Positions 50,755 to 58,022 of a DNA stretch of 64,000 bases are shown piece by piece; the stretch's first letter is position 1, and each line of letters begins with the position of its first letter. The position numbers and the translations under genes were made by a program. The notes beneath the pieces were generated by a model, which was given only the letters and a program-made list of their open reading frames with translations, was not told the origin of the DNA and searched no databases. The stretch comes from Actinospineispora spinosispora DSM 44797 (lineage in GTDB: Bacteria; Actinomycetota; Actinomycetes; Mycobacteriales; Pseudonocardiaceae). The stretch covers positions 186,001-250,000 of the forward strand of contig NZ_AUBB01000006.1 in assembly GCF_000429025.1 (NCBI RefSeq). The letters are read 5' to 3'.

Positions 50755-51162
50755 TCACCAGATGGGCGAGTGCAGCCAGGTCCATTCCAGCCCGAACCAG
50801 CCTCCGACCAGCGCCAATGCTCCGAGGAGCCAGAGTGTGGCGAGGACGATGAGTCCGGTTGCCGCGACGATGAGCAGCTTGATCGCCCAGTGTTGTCTGC
50901 CGAGCCATGCGGTCCAGGCGTCGTAGCGCGCTTTGGCGTAGCTGAGTGTCCGACGTGCCCAGGCGAACTCCGTCGCCAGGATCGCCAGGCCGGCGAACAC
51001 GACGAGCCATCCGGGGCCGGGGTACGGGATGAGGACGATGCCGACCAGCAGGACCACTGTTCCGACGATGCCGACGCCGACGCGGTAGAACCAGCGCAGT
51101 CGCGGGTTCAGCGCGAGCTTCGCCTGAAATCCGCTCGAAGATCGTTCTTCTGTGCTGCTCAG
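50755..51162 (-). CDS. PGPGW-type small membrane protein, probable CTG start
   Basis: 135 residues. Two hydrophobic parts: VGIVGTVVLLVGIVLIPYPG with motif YPGPGWLVVFAGLAILATEF, and LLIVAATGLIVLATLWLLGA. This is the PGPGW family (TIGR02611-like) of unknown function. No ATG, GTG or TTG is in frame between the upstream gene end and the first helix. CTG at 51160-51162 overlaps the anti-sigma stop as CTGA, with AGGTGG 4-5 bases upstream, and is the best start. It would be third in the sigma/anti-sigma operon. Confidence 0.78.
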   Translation of the reverse strand: MSSTEERSSSGFQAKLALNPRLRWFYRVGVGIVGTVVLLVGIVLIPYPGPGWLVVFAGLAILATEFAWARRTLSYAKARYDAWTAWLGRQHWAIKLLIVAATGLIVLATLWLLGALALVGGWFGLEWTWLHSPIW

Positions 51163-52031
51163 TTCGCCACCTGCCCGGTCGCTACCATCAGTTGAGGTGA
51201 GTCCGGCAGCGTCCTCCCGCGCTCGATCGAGATCAGGTAGCCGAGGTACGCGTCCGCTCGTGGCATCGAGCCTACCGGCCGGAGGCCGTTGTCGGTCCGG
51301 CTCACGTCGAAGCCGGCGATGGCGACGGGGCCGTTGGCGTCGATCCCCCACAGCACGTAGATCGAGTGCGTGGGGTCGTTCGGCGACAGGGTGAACGGGT
51401 AGACCTCGCGTTGACCGTCGGCGGTGAGCATCACTCCGGCGACGGGTTCGCCGCCGGGGGCGTTGAGGACCGCGTGCCGGGCGCCGGGCTGGTCGATGAC
51501 GGACAGGATCTGGCTGAGCTGGGCGGGTCGTTCGGCTTGGACGTGTTCTTGCTGCTGGGAGACCTGCACCTGCCAGTAGGCGACGCCTCCGACACCGATG
51601 AGCGAGATCATCACGGTGGCCGCGATCGCCGCTGTCCGTCGTTTCCTGGCCAGGCGCTGCTGGGCGGCATGGCGTTCGAGCGCGGTCTTGTTGCTGACGA
51701 CCTCGCCGGGACGGTGCCAGCCGACCGTCACCGACTGGCCCTCGGGCATCCCGGACGCGGGCGGCCAGGGTCCGTCTCGCTCGGTTTCCGGCGTCTGCGG
51801 TGTCTCGCCCATCGCGCTCAGCAGCTCGTCCCGCAGCTCCGGCCGGGGCGTGACCTGCTCGTGCGCGGGGCCGAGGAGCCACATGAGCTCTTCGGTCTGT
51901 TGGATGGCCTCACGGCAGATCGGGCAGCTCGGCAGGTGTTCGATCACGACGTCGTCGTCGCCGGGTTCCAGGGAGTGCAGTGCCCAGCCGACCGCGAGCT
52001 CCGCCTGGGGGCACTGTGGGCGGGCGCTCAT
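51159..52031 (-). CDS. Anti-sigma factor (RskA-like, zinc-finger, single membrane helix)
   Basis: 290 residues. The N-terminal anti-sigma zinc motif VIEHLPSCPICREAIQQ (HxxxCxxC) lies at about residues 29-45. A central membrane helix (IAATVMISLIGVGGVAYW) follows. The extracytoplasmic C-terminal domain is RskA-like (YPFTLSPNDPTHSIYVLWGI). It holds the upstream sigma factor at the membrane and is usually destroyed by regulated proteolysis. ATG overlaps the sigma stop. Confidence 0.92.
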   Translation of the reverse strand: MSARPQCPQAELAVGWALHSLEPGDDDVVIEHLPSCPICREAIQQTEELMWLLGPAHEQVTPRPELRDELLSAMGETPQTPETERDGPWPPASGMPEGQSVTVGWHRPGEVVSNKTALERHAAQQRLARKRRTAAIAATVMISLIGVGGVAYWQVQVSQQQEHVQAERPAQLSQILSVIDQPGARHAVLNAPGGEPVAGVMLTADGQREVYPFTLSPNDPTHSIYVLWGIDANGPVAIAGFDVSRTDNGLRPVGSMPRADAYLGYLISIERGRTLPDSPQLMVATGQVAN

Positions 52032-52672
52032 CGCTCGGCCGGCACGACGTCGGCGGTGTCCCAGCGATGCGGGACGAGGAGCCGGCGCAGGCGCTGTACG
52101 GCCGCGAAGATGCGCGACTGCACGGTCCGTACCGGGACTCCGGTGATCGCGGCGATCTCGCGCTGCGTGTGGGCGCCGTAGTAGGCGAGGGCGAGGGTCT
52201 GGCGCTGTTCCGCCGGCAGCCGCCGCAGCGCGCTGTGGACCTGTTCGGCGATCGCCGAGGCCCCGCCGGCCATCCCCCGCTCCGCTGGACCGTCGAACAG
52301 GCTCATGGCCTTCCTGCCCCGCCCGGGGACTCCGGGTGTGTCGACCGCGATGCGGTGCACGAGTGAGGTGAACCAGCTGTTGAACGGGCCGCGCTTCGGG
52401 TCGAACCGCTGTGGGTCACGCCACACCGACAGGAAGGCCTCACGCACCACCGTCTCCGCGACGGAGTCGTCGGGGCGAATCTGCCGGGCCAGTGAGTAGG
52501 CGGAGCGCCCGTACCGGTCGTAGAGGACACCCAGGGCCGACTCGTCACCGAGGGACACGCGGGCGACGACCTGGTCGTCCGGCGGCTCGAAGGCCCTTCC
52601 GACGAGCGCGTCGTCCCGTGAGCCGCGTCCGGATCTGTCGGACGAGGCCGAAACGTCTGCAACATCGGCCAC
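52028..52672 (-). CDS. ECF sigma factor (SigK-like)
   Basis: 214 residues. Region 2: VSLGDESALGVLYDRYGRSA, AYSLARQIRP and VVREAFLSVWRDPQRFDPKR. Region 4: LRRLPAEQRQTLALAYYGAH then TQREIAAITGVPVRTVQSRI. The next gene, its anti-sigma factor, overlaps by 4 bases. I prefer GTG at 52670-52672 because GAGGA lies 8 bases upstream; an in-frame GTG at 52687 has no ribosome site. A small dyad TCCGAATCGGA lies upstream at 52704-52714. Confidence 0.93.
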   Translation of the reverse strand: MADVADVSASSDRSGRGSRDDALVGRAFEPPDDQVVARVSLGDESALGVLYDRYGRSAYSLARQIRPDDSVAETVVREAFLSVWRDPQRFDPKRGPFNSWFTSLVHRIAVDTPGVPGRGRKAMSLFDGPAERGMAGGASAIAEQVHSALRRLPAEQRQTLALAYYGAHTQREIAAITGVPVRTVQSRIFAAVQRLRRLLVPHRWDTADVVPAER

Positions 52673-52916
52673 CTGGGCAGTCCTCACGTCAAAAAAAGAT
52701 CACGAATCCGAATCGGAGTGTTCAGGGTAGTGCCATATCGCGTTGACCTGCTCTTTGGCGCCACCGGGCCGTGCATTTCCGAGCTTAGGAACTGCTCCAA
52801 CCGGGTGAAGAGTGGCCCCGACACACCGAGTCTCCTGCCGTCGCACCGTGACATCTCGGCTTCCCGGTCGTTCTCCATCTTGAAGACGGGCGACAACCCA
52901 CGGAGGGTCCAGCACG
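52673..52916. promoter_or_regulatory. Divergent gap, ECF sigma / ssgB
   Basis: About 240 bases with promoters for both directions, TTTTTTGACG near the sigma gene (52690-52700) and GGAGGG 9 bases before the ssgB ATG. No gene is supported. Confidence 0.5.
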
Positions 52917-53348
52917 ATGCGCAACGAGCATGTCACCATCCGCTCTCTCGCCGTGTTCGATCTGCTGGCCCAGCAGGCCGACGCGATGCCAGTGCGGGTC
53001 GAGCTGAGGTACGACAGTCGTGATCCGTTCGCGGTTCACGCGGTTTTCCAGACAGGTCGGACCGATGCGGCAGACGTTGAGTGGGTATTTGCCCGCGATC
53101 TGTTCGCCGATGGTCTCCTGACGGAAGCAGGCACCGGCGATGTGCGGGTTCGTCCCGCACCCGGTGACCCGGACACGGTAGAGATCGAACTCAGTTCGCC
53201 ATCCGGCCACGCACTCTTCTCCACCAGTGCGCCGGACCTGGCCGACTTCCTGGACCGCACGTTCGAGGCCGTCCCCCCAGGCAGCGAGTACGCCTGGCTG
53301 GACCTCGACCTGGCCCTCGAAGACCTGCTGTCCAGCGAGGCGAGCTGA
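52917..53348 (+). CDS. ssgB: SsgA/SsgB-family sporulation and cell-division regulator
   Basis: 143 residues matching SsgB-like proteins: VRVELRYDSRDPFAVHAVFQ, VEWVFARDLFADGLLTEAGT, GDVRVRPAPGD, VEIELSSPSGHALFSTSA and FLDRTFEAVPPGSEYAWLDL. In streptomycetes SsgB, with SsgA, directs FtsZ ring placement in sporulation septation. Presence points to a mycelial actinomycete. GGAGGG upstream of the ATG at 52917. Confidence 0.9.
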   Translation: MRNEHVTIRSLAVFDLLAQQADAMPVRVELRYDSRDPFAVHAVFQTGRTDAADVEWVFARDLFADGLLTEAGTGDVRVRPAPGDPDTVEIELSSPSGHALFSTSAPDLADFLDRTFEAVPPGSEYAWLDLDLALEDLLSSEAS

Positions 53349-53461
53349 TCTTGAACCACTTAGGGGGGGTCGGTTTGGAGCCCTCGAAGGCCATCGGATA
53401 GGCTTCAGCCACAACATCCCGCCAGGGAATCCGGCTCCGGAACTTGGCTGGCGGGAAATAT

Positions 53462-53534
53462 GCGGACGTAGCGCAGCTGGTAGCGCATCACCTTGCCAAG
53501 GTGAGGGTCGCGGGTTCGAATCCCGTCGTCCGCT
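53462..53534 (+). tRNA. tRNA-Gly (GCC anticodon)
   Basis: 73 bases. Acceptor GCGGACG/CGTCCGC, anticodon stem TCACC/GGTGA with loop TTGCCAA, T arm GGGTTCGAATCCC. First of three plus-strand tRNAs. Confidence 0.97.
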
Positions 53535-53588
53535 CGGAGGGTCAACCGGGTTCCACACCGGAGCTTCCGGCCCCGGCCTTTAGAGTTT

Positions 53589-53660
53589 GGCGGAGTGGCC
53601 GAGTGGCTTAGGCAAGGGCCTGCAAAGCCCTGTACGCGGGTTCGATTCCCGCCTCCGCCT
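53589..53660 (+). tRNA. tRNA-Cys (GCA anticodon)
   Basis: 72 bases. Acceptor GGCGGAG/CTCCGCC with discriminator T, anticodon stem AGGGC/GCCCT with loop CTGCAAA. The discriminator U is usual for Cys. Confidence 0.97.
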
Positions 53661-53661
53661 C

Positions 53662-53736
53662 GGGTGATTAGCTCAGTGGGAGAGCGCTTCCTTGACACGG
53701 AAGAGGTCACTGGTTCAATCCCAGTATCGCCCACCA
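53662..53736 (+). tRNA. tRNA-Val (GAC anticodon), CCA encoded
   Basis: 75 bases. Acceptor GGGTGAT/ATCGCCC with one G-U pair, anticodon loop TTGACAC (GAC), T arm GGTTCAATCC. CCA is encoded at 53734-53736. Starts one base after tRNA-Cys. Its final A is the first base of the following terminator. Confidence 0.97.
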
Positions 53737-53775
53737 ATTCAGGCCCCGTCCGCAATTGCGGACGGGGCCTGAATT
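53736..53775 (+). terminator. Palindromic terminator of the tRNA cluster
   Basis: Perfect 40-bp palindrome, 18-base arms AATTCAGGCCCCGTCCGC around AATT, followed by TTAT. It ends the Gly-Cys-Val transcript. Its last bases overlap the stop of the integrase remnant on the other strand. Confidence 0.9.
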
Positions 53776-53906
53776 TATGTCCGGGTGACGAAGCTATGAC
53801 GCAGCTCACGAGGCGTCCACTCCCCCGGCTCCAACCCGGCGTCACGCAGAACCTGGCGGAACACTCGCCGGACGTCGGCCGCGTCTGACGAAGCTTCTCG
53901 CACCAC
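53775..53906 (-). pseudogene. C-terminal remnant of a tyrosine integrase at tRNA-Val
   Basis: About 43 codons remain: DAADVRRVFRQVLRDAGLEP then GEWTPRELRHSFVTRT and TAA (53775-53777). RELRHSF is the conserved HxLR-type box II of phage/ICE integrases; the final catalytic Tyr region is gone. The frame starts directly after the hxlR stop codon. It adjoins the 3' end of tRNA-Val(GAC), the classic attachment site, so it is a scar of an integrated element. Confidence 0.75.
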
Positions 53907-54395
53907 TCAGATTGCGCCGTTGCCGTGAGCGTTGACGGGTCGGGCGGAAGGTCCCGGGCTCGTCCGGGTGTGGAGTGGATCGAGTGGCTCCAGATCGGCG
54001 GTACAGCGGACCACGACCTCCACCGGTCGGCCGCATTCGCGGTGGTGGACATTCCAGGATCCGCCCTGTTCGTCTGCCAGGTAGCGGTCGCCCCACTGCA
54101 TGAGGCCGGTGATCACCGGGAACAAGGCCATACCTCGTTCGGTGAGCCGATACTCGTACCGCGTGCGTGTACCGGCACCCCGATACGCGGAACGCTCGAG
54201 GATGCTCGCGTCAACGAGCCCGCGAAGCCGCCGAGCCAACACGGACTGGGAGATACGCAAGTGTTGAGCGATGTCGTCGAACCGGCGAACTCCGTTGAAC
54301 GCCTCGCGCAGAATCAGCAGTGACCATCGATCCCCCACGATGTCGAGCGTCCGCTGCACCGAGCAGTTGGACGTGTCGACCTCCAGCCAGTCCAT
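53907..54395 (-). CDS. HxlR-family winged-helix regulator
   Basis: 162 residues. CSVQRTLDIVGDRWSLLILR, EAFNGVRRFDDIAQHLRISQ and LARRLRGLVDASILERSAYR form the HxlR wing-helix. C-terminal half less conserved with a CGRP segment. ATG at 54393-54395. Candidate site TGACC-N8-GGTCA lies upstream. Divergent from the group at 54487-57395. Confidence 0.88.
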   Translation of the reverse strand: MDWLEVDTSNCSVQRTLDIVGDRWSLLILREAFNGVRRFDDIAQHLRISQSVLARRLRGLVDASILERSAYRGAGTRTRYEYRLTERGMALFPVITGLMQWGDRYLADEQGGSWNVHHRECGRPVEVVVRCTADLEPLDPLHTRTSPGPSARPVNAHGNGAI

Positions 54396-54412
54396 CGTCG
54401 CAGGGTAGAGCT

Positions 54413-54430
54413 TGACCTACCTCTTGGTCA
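54413..54430. promoter_or_regulatory. TGACC-N8-GGTCA dyad between hxlR-like gene and 54487
   Basis: Inverted repeat TGACC (54413-54417) / GGTCA (54426-54430) 18 bases upstream of the HxlR ATG. Its position suggests an autoregulatory operator also controlling the divergent genes. Confidence 0.6.
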
Positions 54431-54486
54431 CCTCTAACTTCTCTTGCAGCACCTAGCTGTGATCGAAGTGGAGGAAGGGGTCGGCA

Positions 54487-55146
54487 GTGGTAGCGGATCG
54501 CTTCGCCCACCAGGAGTTGCTCAGACCCGCCGAGCTCGACACGTCCGGGCGTCGAGGCTGGGAGTGGCTTCCGGGCATGTTGACCCGTCCCGCCCTGCGC
54601 CTGTTGTTGGCCGTTCTAGGCATCGGCCTGACCGTGCTCTCCCGAATCGACTCCTCGACCCGGTCGCAGGTGACCCGGACACTGTCGTTCGACATTTCCA
54701 CCGCCGACGGGGTGCACCGGCGGTGGCTGTTCGACGGGCGGACCCGATACATCAGCAGTACCACCCTCGCCGAGGATGAACCTGATCATCGGCTGCATTT
54801 CGGTAGCAGCGGTCAGGCGTTGGGCGCATTGACCTCACCGCGCGCGGTCGACGCGGTGGTGGCCGGCCTGGTCGGTCACCGGATGCAGCTGCGGGGCAGT
54901 GCGTTCATCGTGATCTGGTTCTACGGCCTCACCCGGCGCATCGTGGCGATCGGTCGCACGCGAGGGCCCAAGCAACAGATCCCCGGCGCCTATCTTCGTC
55001 CCGACCCGAGCCGCGACGGCCCCGAATCGATCATCCGCGAGCCCGCCGTGGACCAGCTGGACCCCACCTGGAGCACGGCGTGGGACGCGCGCACGAGGTT
55101 GTGGATGGTGCGCGGCCCCGGTGGCGAACCCATGCCCGAGCCCTGA
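54487..55146 (+). CDS. Unassigned protein with possible SCP2-like domain
   Basis: 219 residues. A hydrophobic N-terminal segment (LTRPALRLLLAVLGIGLTVL) is followed by a beta-rich region (TLSFDISTADGVHRRWLFDG) and HRMQLRGSAFIVIWFYGLTR, which resembles a small sterol-carrier-like or lipid-binding fold, with low certainty. GGAAGGGG lies 6 bases before the GTG. Reads into the LinD-like gene after 15 bases, so probably one operon. Confidence 0.55.
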   Translation: MVADRFAHQELLRPAELDTSGRRGWEWLPGMLTRPALRLLLAVLGIGLTVLSRIDSSTRSQVTRTLSFDISTADGVHRRWLFDGRTRYISSTTLAEDEPDHRLHFGSSGQALGALTSPRAVDAVVAGLVGHRMQLRGSAFIVIWFYGLTRRIVAIGRTRGPKQQIPGAYLRPDPSRDGPESIIREPAVDQLDPTWSTAWDARTRLWMVRGPGGEPMPEP

Positions 55147-55161
55147 GCCGAACGGACTGAC

Positions 55162-56676
55162 ATGAGCGCACCGGGAAACCCCCAGCTCAGCGACCGCACG
55201 CTCGGCTGGTTGCGGTTCATGTGGGACAAGGCCACCACTCGGGACGACTGGACCGACCAGGGCGAACCCCACGAATGGTGGGACCGCTACGGCAGCCCAC
55301 CGATGTGTGTCTTCCCGCGCTTCGACCTGTCCGAGATGGCCTACACGCTGCCGATCATGATGGAGTCGACGCCGGCGTGGCGTGAGGTGTACGTGCGCAT
55401 CGCCGACGAACTGCTGTGGCGCTACACCAGTTTCTGGGGCGGCATCGACTGGATCACCCTCATCGGTCCGGATCCGAACGTCGACCGCTACTCGCCGGAA
55501 TGGCTGTGTTGCGCCCCCGACTCGTTGCGCGGCCGGTACGCCCTGCCCGGGTGGACCGCCAACGGCATCGAACCGTGGGGGCTGCAACCGGACCCGGTCG
55601 GGGCCGACGGGAACCTCTTCTACCGCGGCTGGCTCAACCTCACCCTGTCCATCCGCCGCTACCTGTCCGGCGAGGCGACCGAACACGCCTCATTCGACGT
55701 CACCGGCTACCGCAACCAGCAGTTCCCCTGGACGCACTCTCGCGTCGCTCACCTGTTGAGCCATCAGCTCGGCGAACGACCCCAGGGGCCGCACTGCGAA
55801 AACACCAAGATCTGGCCGACCTGCGTCACCGCGGCCGGCCTGGGCCTGCACCTGTACGACAGGCTCCTCGGCACCGACCTTCACTCGCCGTTCCCCCGGT
55901 GGGCCGAGTTCGCCCGCACCCACTACATGGGGCTGAAACCCAACGGGGATCTCGACTGGTTCGCGTTCTACTACGACCCCGTCGAGGAGAAGGTCGCGAC
56001 GCTGCACGAGCCGTACAACGCTTTGATCTTCCTGCACATGCTCTACCCCCAGGACCGTCATTGGGGCGGCCAGCTCTACGAGCTGTGCACCAGGGCGATC
56101 GGATTCAGCGACACCCGCCACCCGGTCGTACAGATCGCCCGTGACCCCCGCATGGTGATCACCGCTCTCGTGCTGGCCAGGGAGATCGGCGACGTCACGA
56201 CCGAGAAGCGACTGGCCGAGATCGTGGAGAACGAGTTCGAGCCACGCTGGTTCGGGTCCGAGAACAACCGTTTCGGCTTCTGGTTCGGCCTCGACGAAGC
56301 GTGGCCCCGCGGCCAGCTCAACGCGATGCTCATGATGGCCGAAGCCGGGGAACCGGGAGCTTGGTCGAGGGTGTTCAACGCCCCGCTCACCAGCGTCCAC
56401 ACCGAACCCACCGTCCTCGGCGTCGACTACCCGAACCTCGGGATCAGCCGGGCCAGCAACGACCTCGATCGACGACAGCTCGAAATAACCACCACCGCCG
56501 CAACACCCTCACAGCGCGGCACCCCCACCACGATCACCATCGACCGGCTCCCCGACCCGAAGGCGGTCACCGTCACCCTCGACCAGCAGGACCACCACCA
56601 CTGGCGTGTCACATCGGGCGACTCGATCCAGCTCGATCTCGACATCGACGCCCACGACGTGATCGTCGGATTCTGA
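55162..56676 (+). CDS. Linalool dehydratase/isomerase-like protein
   Basis: 504 residues. Segments NLFYRGWLNLTLSIRRYLSG, HCENTKIWPTCVTAAGLGLH, RWAEFARTHYMGLKPNGDLD and FGFWFGLDEAWPRGQLNAML fit an alpha/alpha-barrel of the linalool dehydratase/isomerase (LinD) family, which adds or removes water on tertiary allylic alcohols. The Cys-rich CENTKIWPTC segment falls where LinD has an active-site Cys, but I cannot verify ligands. No signal peptide, unlike the founding LinD. ATG at 55162. Confidence 0.62.
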   Translation: MSAPGNPQLSDRTLGWLRFMWDKATTRDDWTDQGEPHEWWDRYGSPPMCVFPRFDLSEMAYTLPIMMESTPAWREVYVRIADELLWRYTSFWGGIDWITLIGPDPNVDRYSPEWLCCAPDSLRGRYALPGWTANGIEPWGLQPDPVGADGNLFYRGWLNLTLSIRRYLSGEATEHASFDVTGYRNQQFPWTHSRVAHLLSHQLGERPQGPHCENTKIWPTCVTAAGLGLHLYDRLLGTDLHSPFPRWAEFARTHYMGLKPNGDLDWFAFYYDPVEEKVATLHEPYNALIFLHMLYPQDRHWGGQLYELCTRAIGFSDTRHPVVQIARDPRMVITALVLAREIGDVTTEKRLAEIVENEFEPRWFGSENNRFGFWFGLDEAWPRGQLNAMLMMAEAGEPGAWSRVFNAPLTSVHTEPTVLGVDYPNLGISRASNDLDRRQLEITTTAATPSQRGTPTTITIDRLPDPKAVTVTLDQQDHHHWRVTSGDSIQLDLDIDAHDVIVGF

Positions 56677-56708
56677 CCGCTGAAACCCGAGCCGAAGGAT
56701 TGCCCCGA

Positions 56709-57395
56709 ATGGCACCGTCTTCCACCGCACCGGCCACCGAGCTTGCCCGCCTGCTCGGTCTACCGCACCCACCGGTAGCCCTGAGCTTCAGCGACGAGCC
56801 CTCCGCCGACGCGCACGAGGACATCCCCCCGCAACCGGCAGGCTGCTGCTTCTGGGAACCGGCGCAGCGCCGAGCCCTGAACACCGACGCCGCCGACCAC
56901 GCCCACTGCAGCGTCGGTAGCTACACCCACGGATTCATCCCCCTCGACACCGCCGCGACCGGCGAGGACACCGCGGCATTGGTCGGCAGCGGCTGGGTCA
57001 CCCCAGCAGACCTCGCCGCGGCACCACACCTACCCCTCGCCCCACGCACCATCCGCTACGAACCGGCCGCCGATGCCGTCCGAGCCGACGTCGTGCTGCT
57101 GCGGCTGTCCGCAACCGCACTCATGACCCTGCAGGGCGCATGGCCGGCCCTGAAGCTGGTCACCAAACCCCAGTGCCAGATAGTGCCGCTCGCCCACGGC
57201 GGTGACACCGCCGTCAGCCCTGGTTGCGCTGTCAGCCGCGTCCGCACCGGTCTCCCAGCCGACGAACTCACCTGCGCACTACCGGCTCACCAGCTCCCCG
57301 ACATCGTGCAACAACTCCAGCGTTCGGTGGACGCCGACAACGCGGTCAGCAACTACGCCGCTGCCGATCGACAGGCCTTCGAACCGCTGGCCTGA
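56709..57395 (+). CDS. DUF169-family protein
   Basis: 228 residues. PHPPVALSFSDEP, PAGCCFWEPAQRRALNTDAA, DHAHCSVGSYTHGF and the C-terminal CQIVPLAHGGDTAVSPGCAV match DUF169. Several conserved Cys (CCFW, HAHC, PGC) suggest metal or Fe-S binding. Function unknown. AAGGA lies about 9 bases upstream of the ATG; it follows the LinD-like gene by 32 bases and is likely in its operon. Confidence 0.78.
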   Translation: MAPSSTAPATELARLLGLPHPPVALSFSDEPSADAHEDIPPQPAGCCFWEPAQRRALNTDAADHAHCSVGSYTHGFIPLDTAATGEDTAALVGSGWVTPADLAAAPHLPLAPRTIRYEPAADAVRADVVLLRLSATALMTLQGAWPALKLVTKPQCQIVPLAHGGDTAVSPGCAVSRVRTGLPADELTCALPAHQLPDIVQQLQRSVDADNAVSNYAAADRQAFEPLA

Positions 57396-57460
57396 AGTCG
57401 GCAACGGACGTACCTGAGCAGCGCGGACGTCTGATCCGGAGCAAATCCGGAGCGAACGGC

Positions 57461-57700
57461 TCATGGGCACCCGTCACCCGCCGGCACCGGACAGCACATC
57501 CTGTTCATGCGGCCGGTGGCGGCCAAGGCGTGTTCGATGCGGTCGATGTCGGCGATGGAGGCGGCGTGCACATCGAGGAGGTATCAGTGCTCACCGGAGA
57601 CGCGCAGGCAGGCTGTCACCTCCGGCAGAGTCGCTCGTCCGTCTCGGTGGACCACCTCCAAGATCGTGCGGTCGATGGCGTCGAGCGCAGTCGGTGTCAT
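57461..57700 (-). pseudogene. Decayed Lrp/AsnC-family regulator
   Basis: Reads MTPTALDAIDRTILEVVHRD and GRATL, the start of an Lrp helix-turn-helix. This is joined directly to VTACLRVSGEH, a TGA stop, and YLLDVHAASIADIDRIEHAL, the RAM domain end. About 70 middle residues are missing, and the stop replaces the usual acidic residue before YLL. Both an internal deletion and a nonsense change are present. Confidence 0.8.
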
Positions 57701-57841
57701 GACCGCAAATATTGCGAACGTGGTGGCGCCGAGATCCTCGCCGCTCCGCGGCCCGCCCCGTGGGGTTTCGACGTGGCCCGCGTGAACGGACCCGCCGGTC
57801 TGCAACTCGGCCTGTTCGACGATCCCGGCGGCACCCGCTGA
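57701..57841 (+). pseudogene. C-terminal remnant of a VOC-family protein
   Basis: In frame: GGAEILAAPRPAPWGFDVAR then VNGPAGLQLGLFDDPGGTR and TGA, the last strands of a VOC domain. No N-terminal half is present upstream. It diverges from the Lrp remnant, so an old Lrp-VOC pair has been lost. GCAAATATTGC (57706-57716) between them resembles an Lrp-type dyad. Confidence 0.65.
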
Positions 57842-57959
57842 ACGGCTAGGCCCGACACATGCAGGTCATGGCCTCCGGCCGGCACGACCAGTACCGCCAG
57901 ATCACCGCTCGATTCGACCGAGCCGCCGCCCACTGAAACACCTCGGCGGGACAGCGGAT
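57842..57959. other. Decayed spacer with no supported gene
   Basis: A 25-codon open stretch (MQVMASGRHDQYRQ...) at 57858-57935 shows no start context or family match and may be further debris. Confidence 0.4.
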
Positions 57960-57999
57960 GATCGGGCCTGGCCCATCAGTTGCTGAGCCAGGCCCGATC
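57960..57999 (-). terminator. Terminator hairpin downstream of the mycothiol isomerase-family gene
   Basis: 13-base perfect arms GATCGGGCCTGGC with a 14-base loop, 23 bases after the stop at 58023 on the minus strand. No T-tract. Confidence 0.8.
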
Positions 58000-58022
58000 T
58001 CCGGGTCGGGCATCGATGAGTC

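Noticed and set aside
53595..53888. A 97-codon plus-strand frame over the Cys and Val tRNA genes
   Set aside because: It translates two intact tRNAs and their terminator; coding is not credible.
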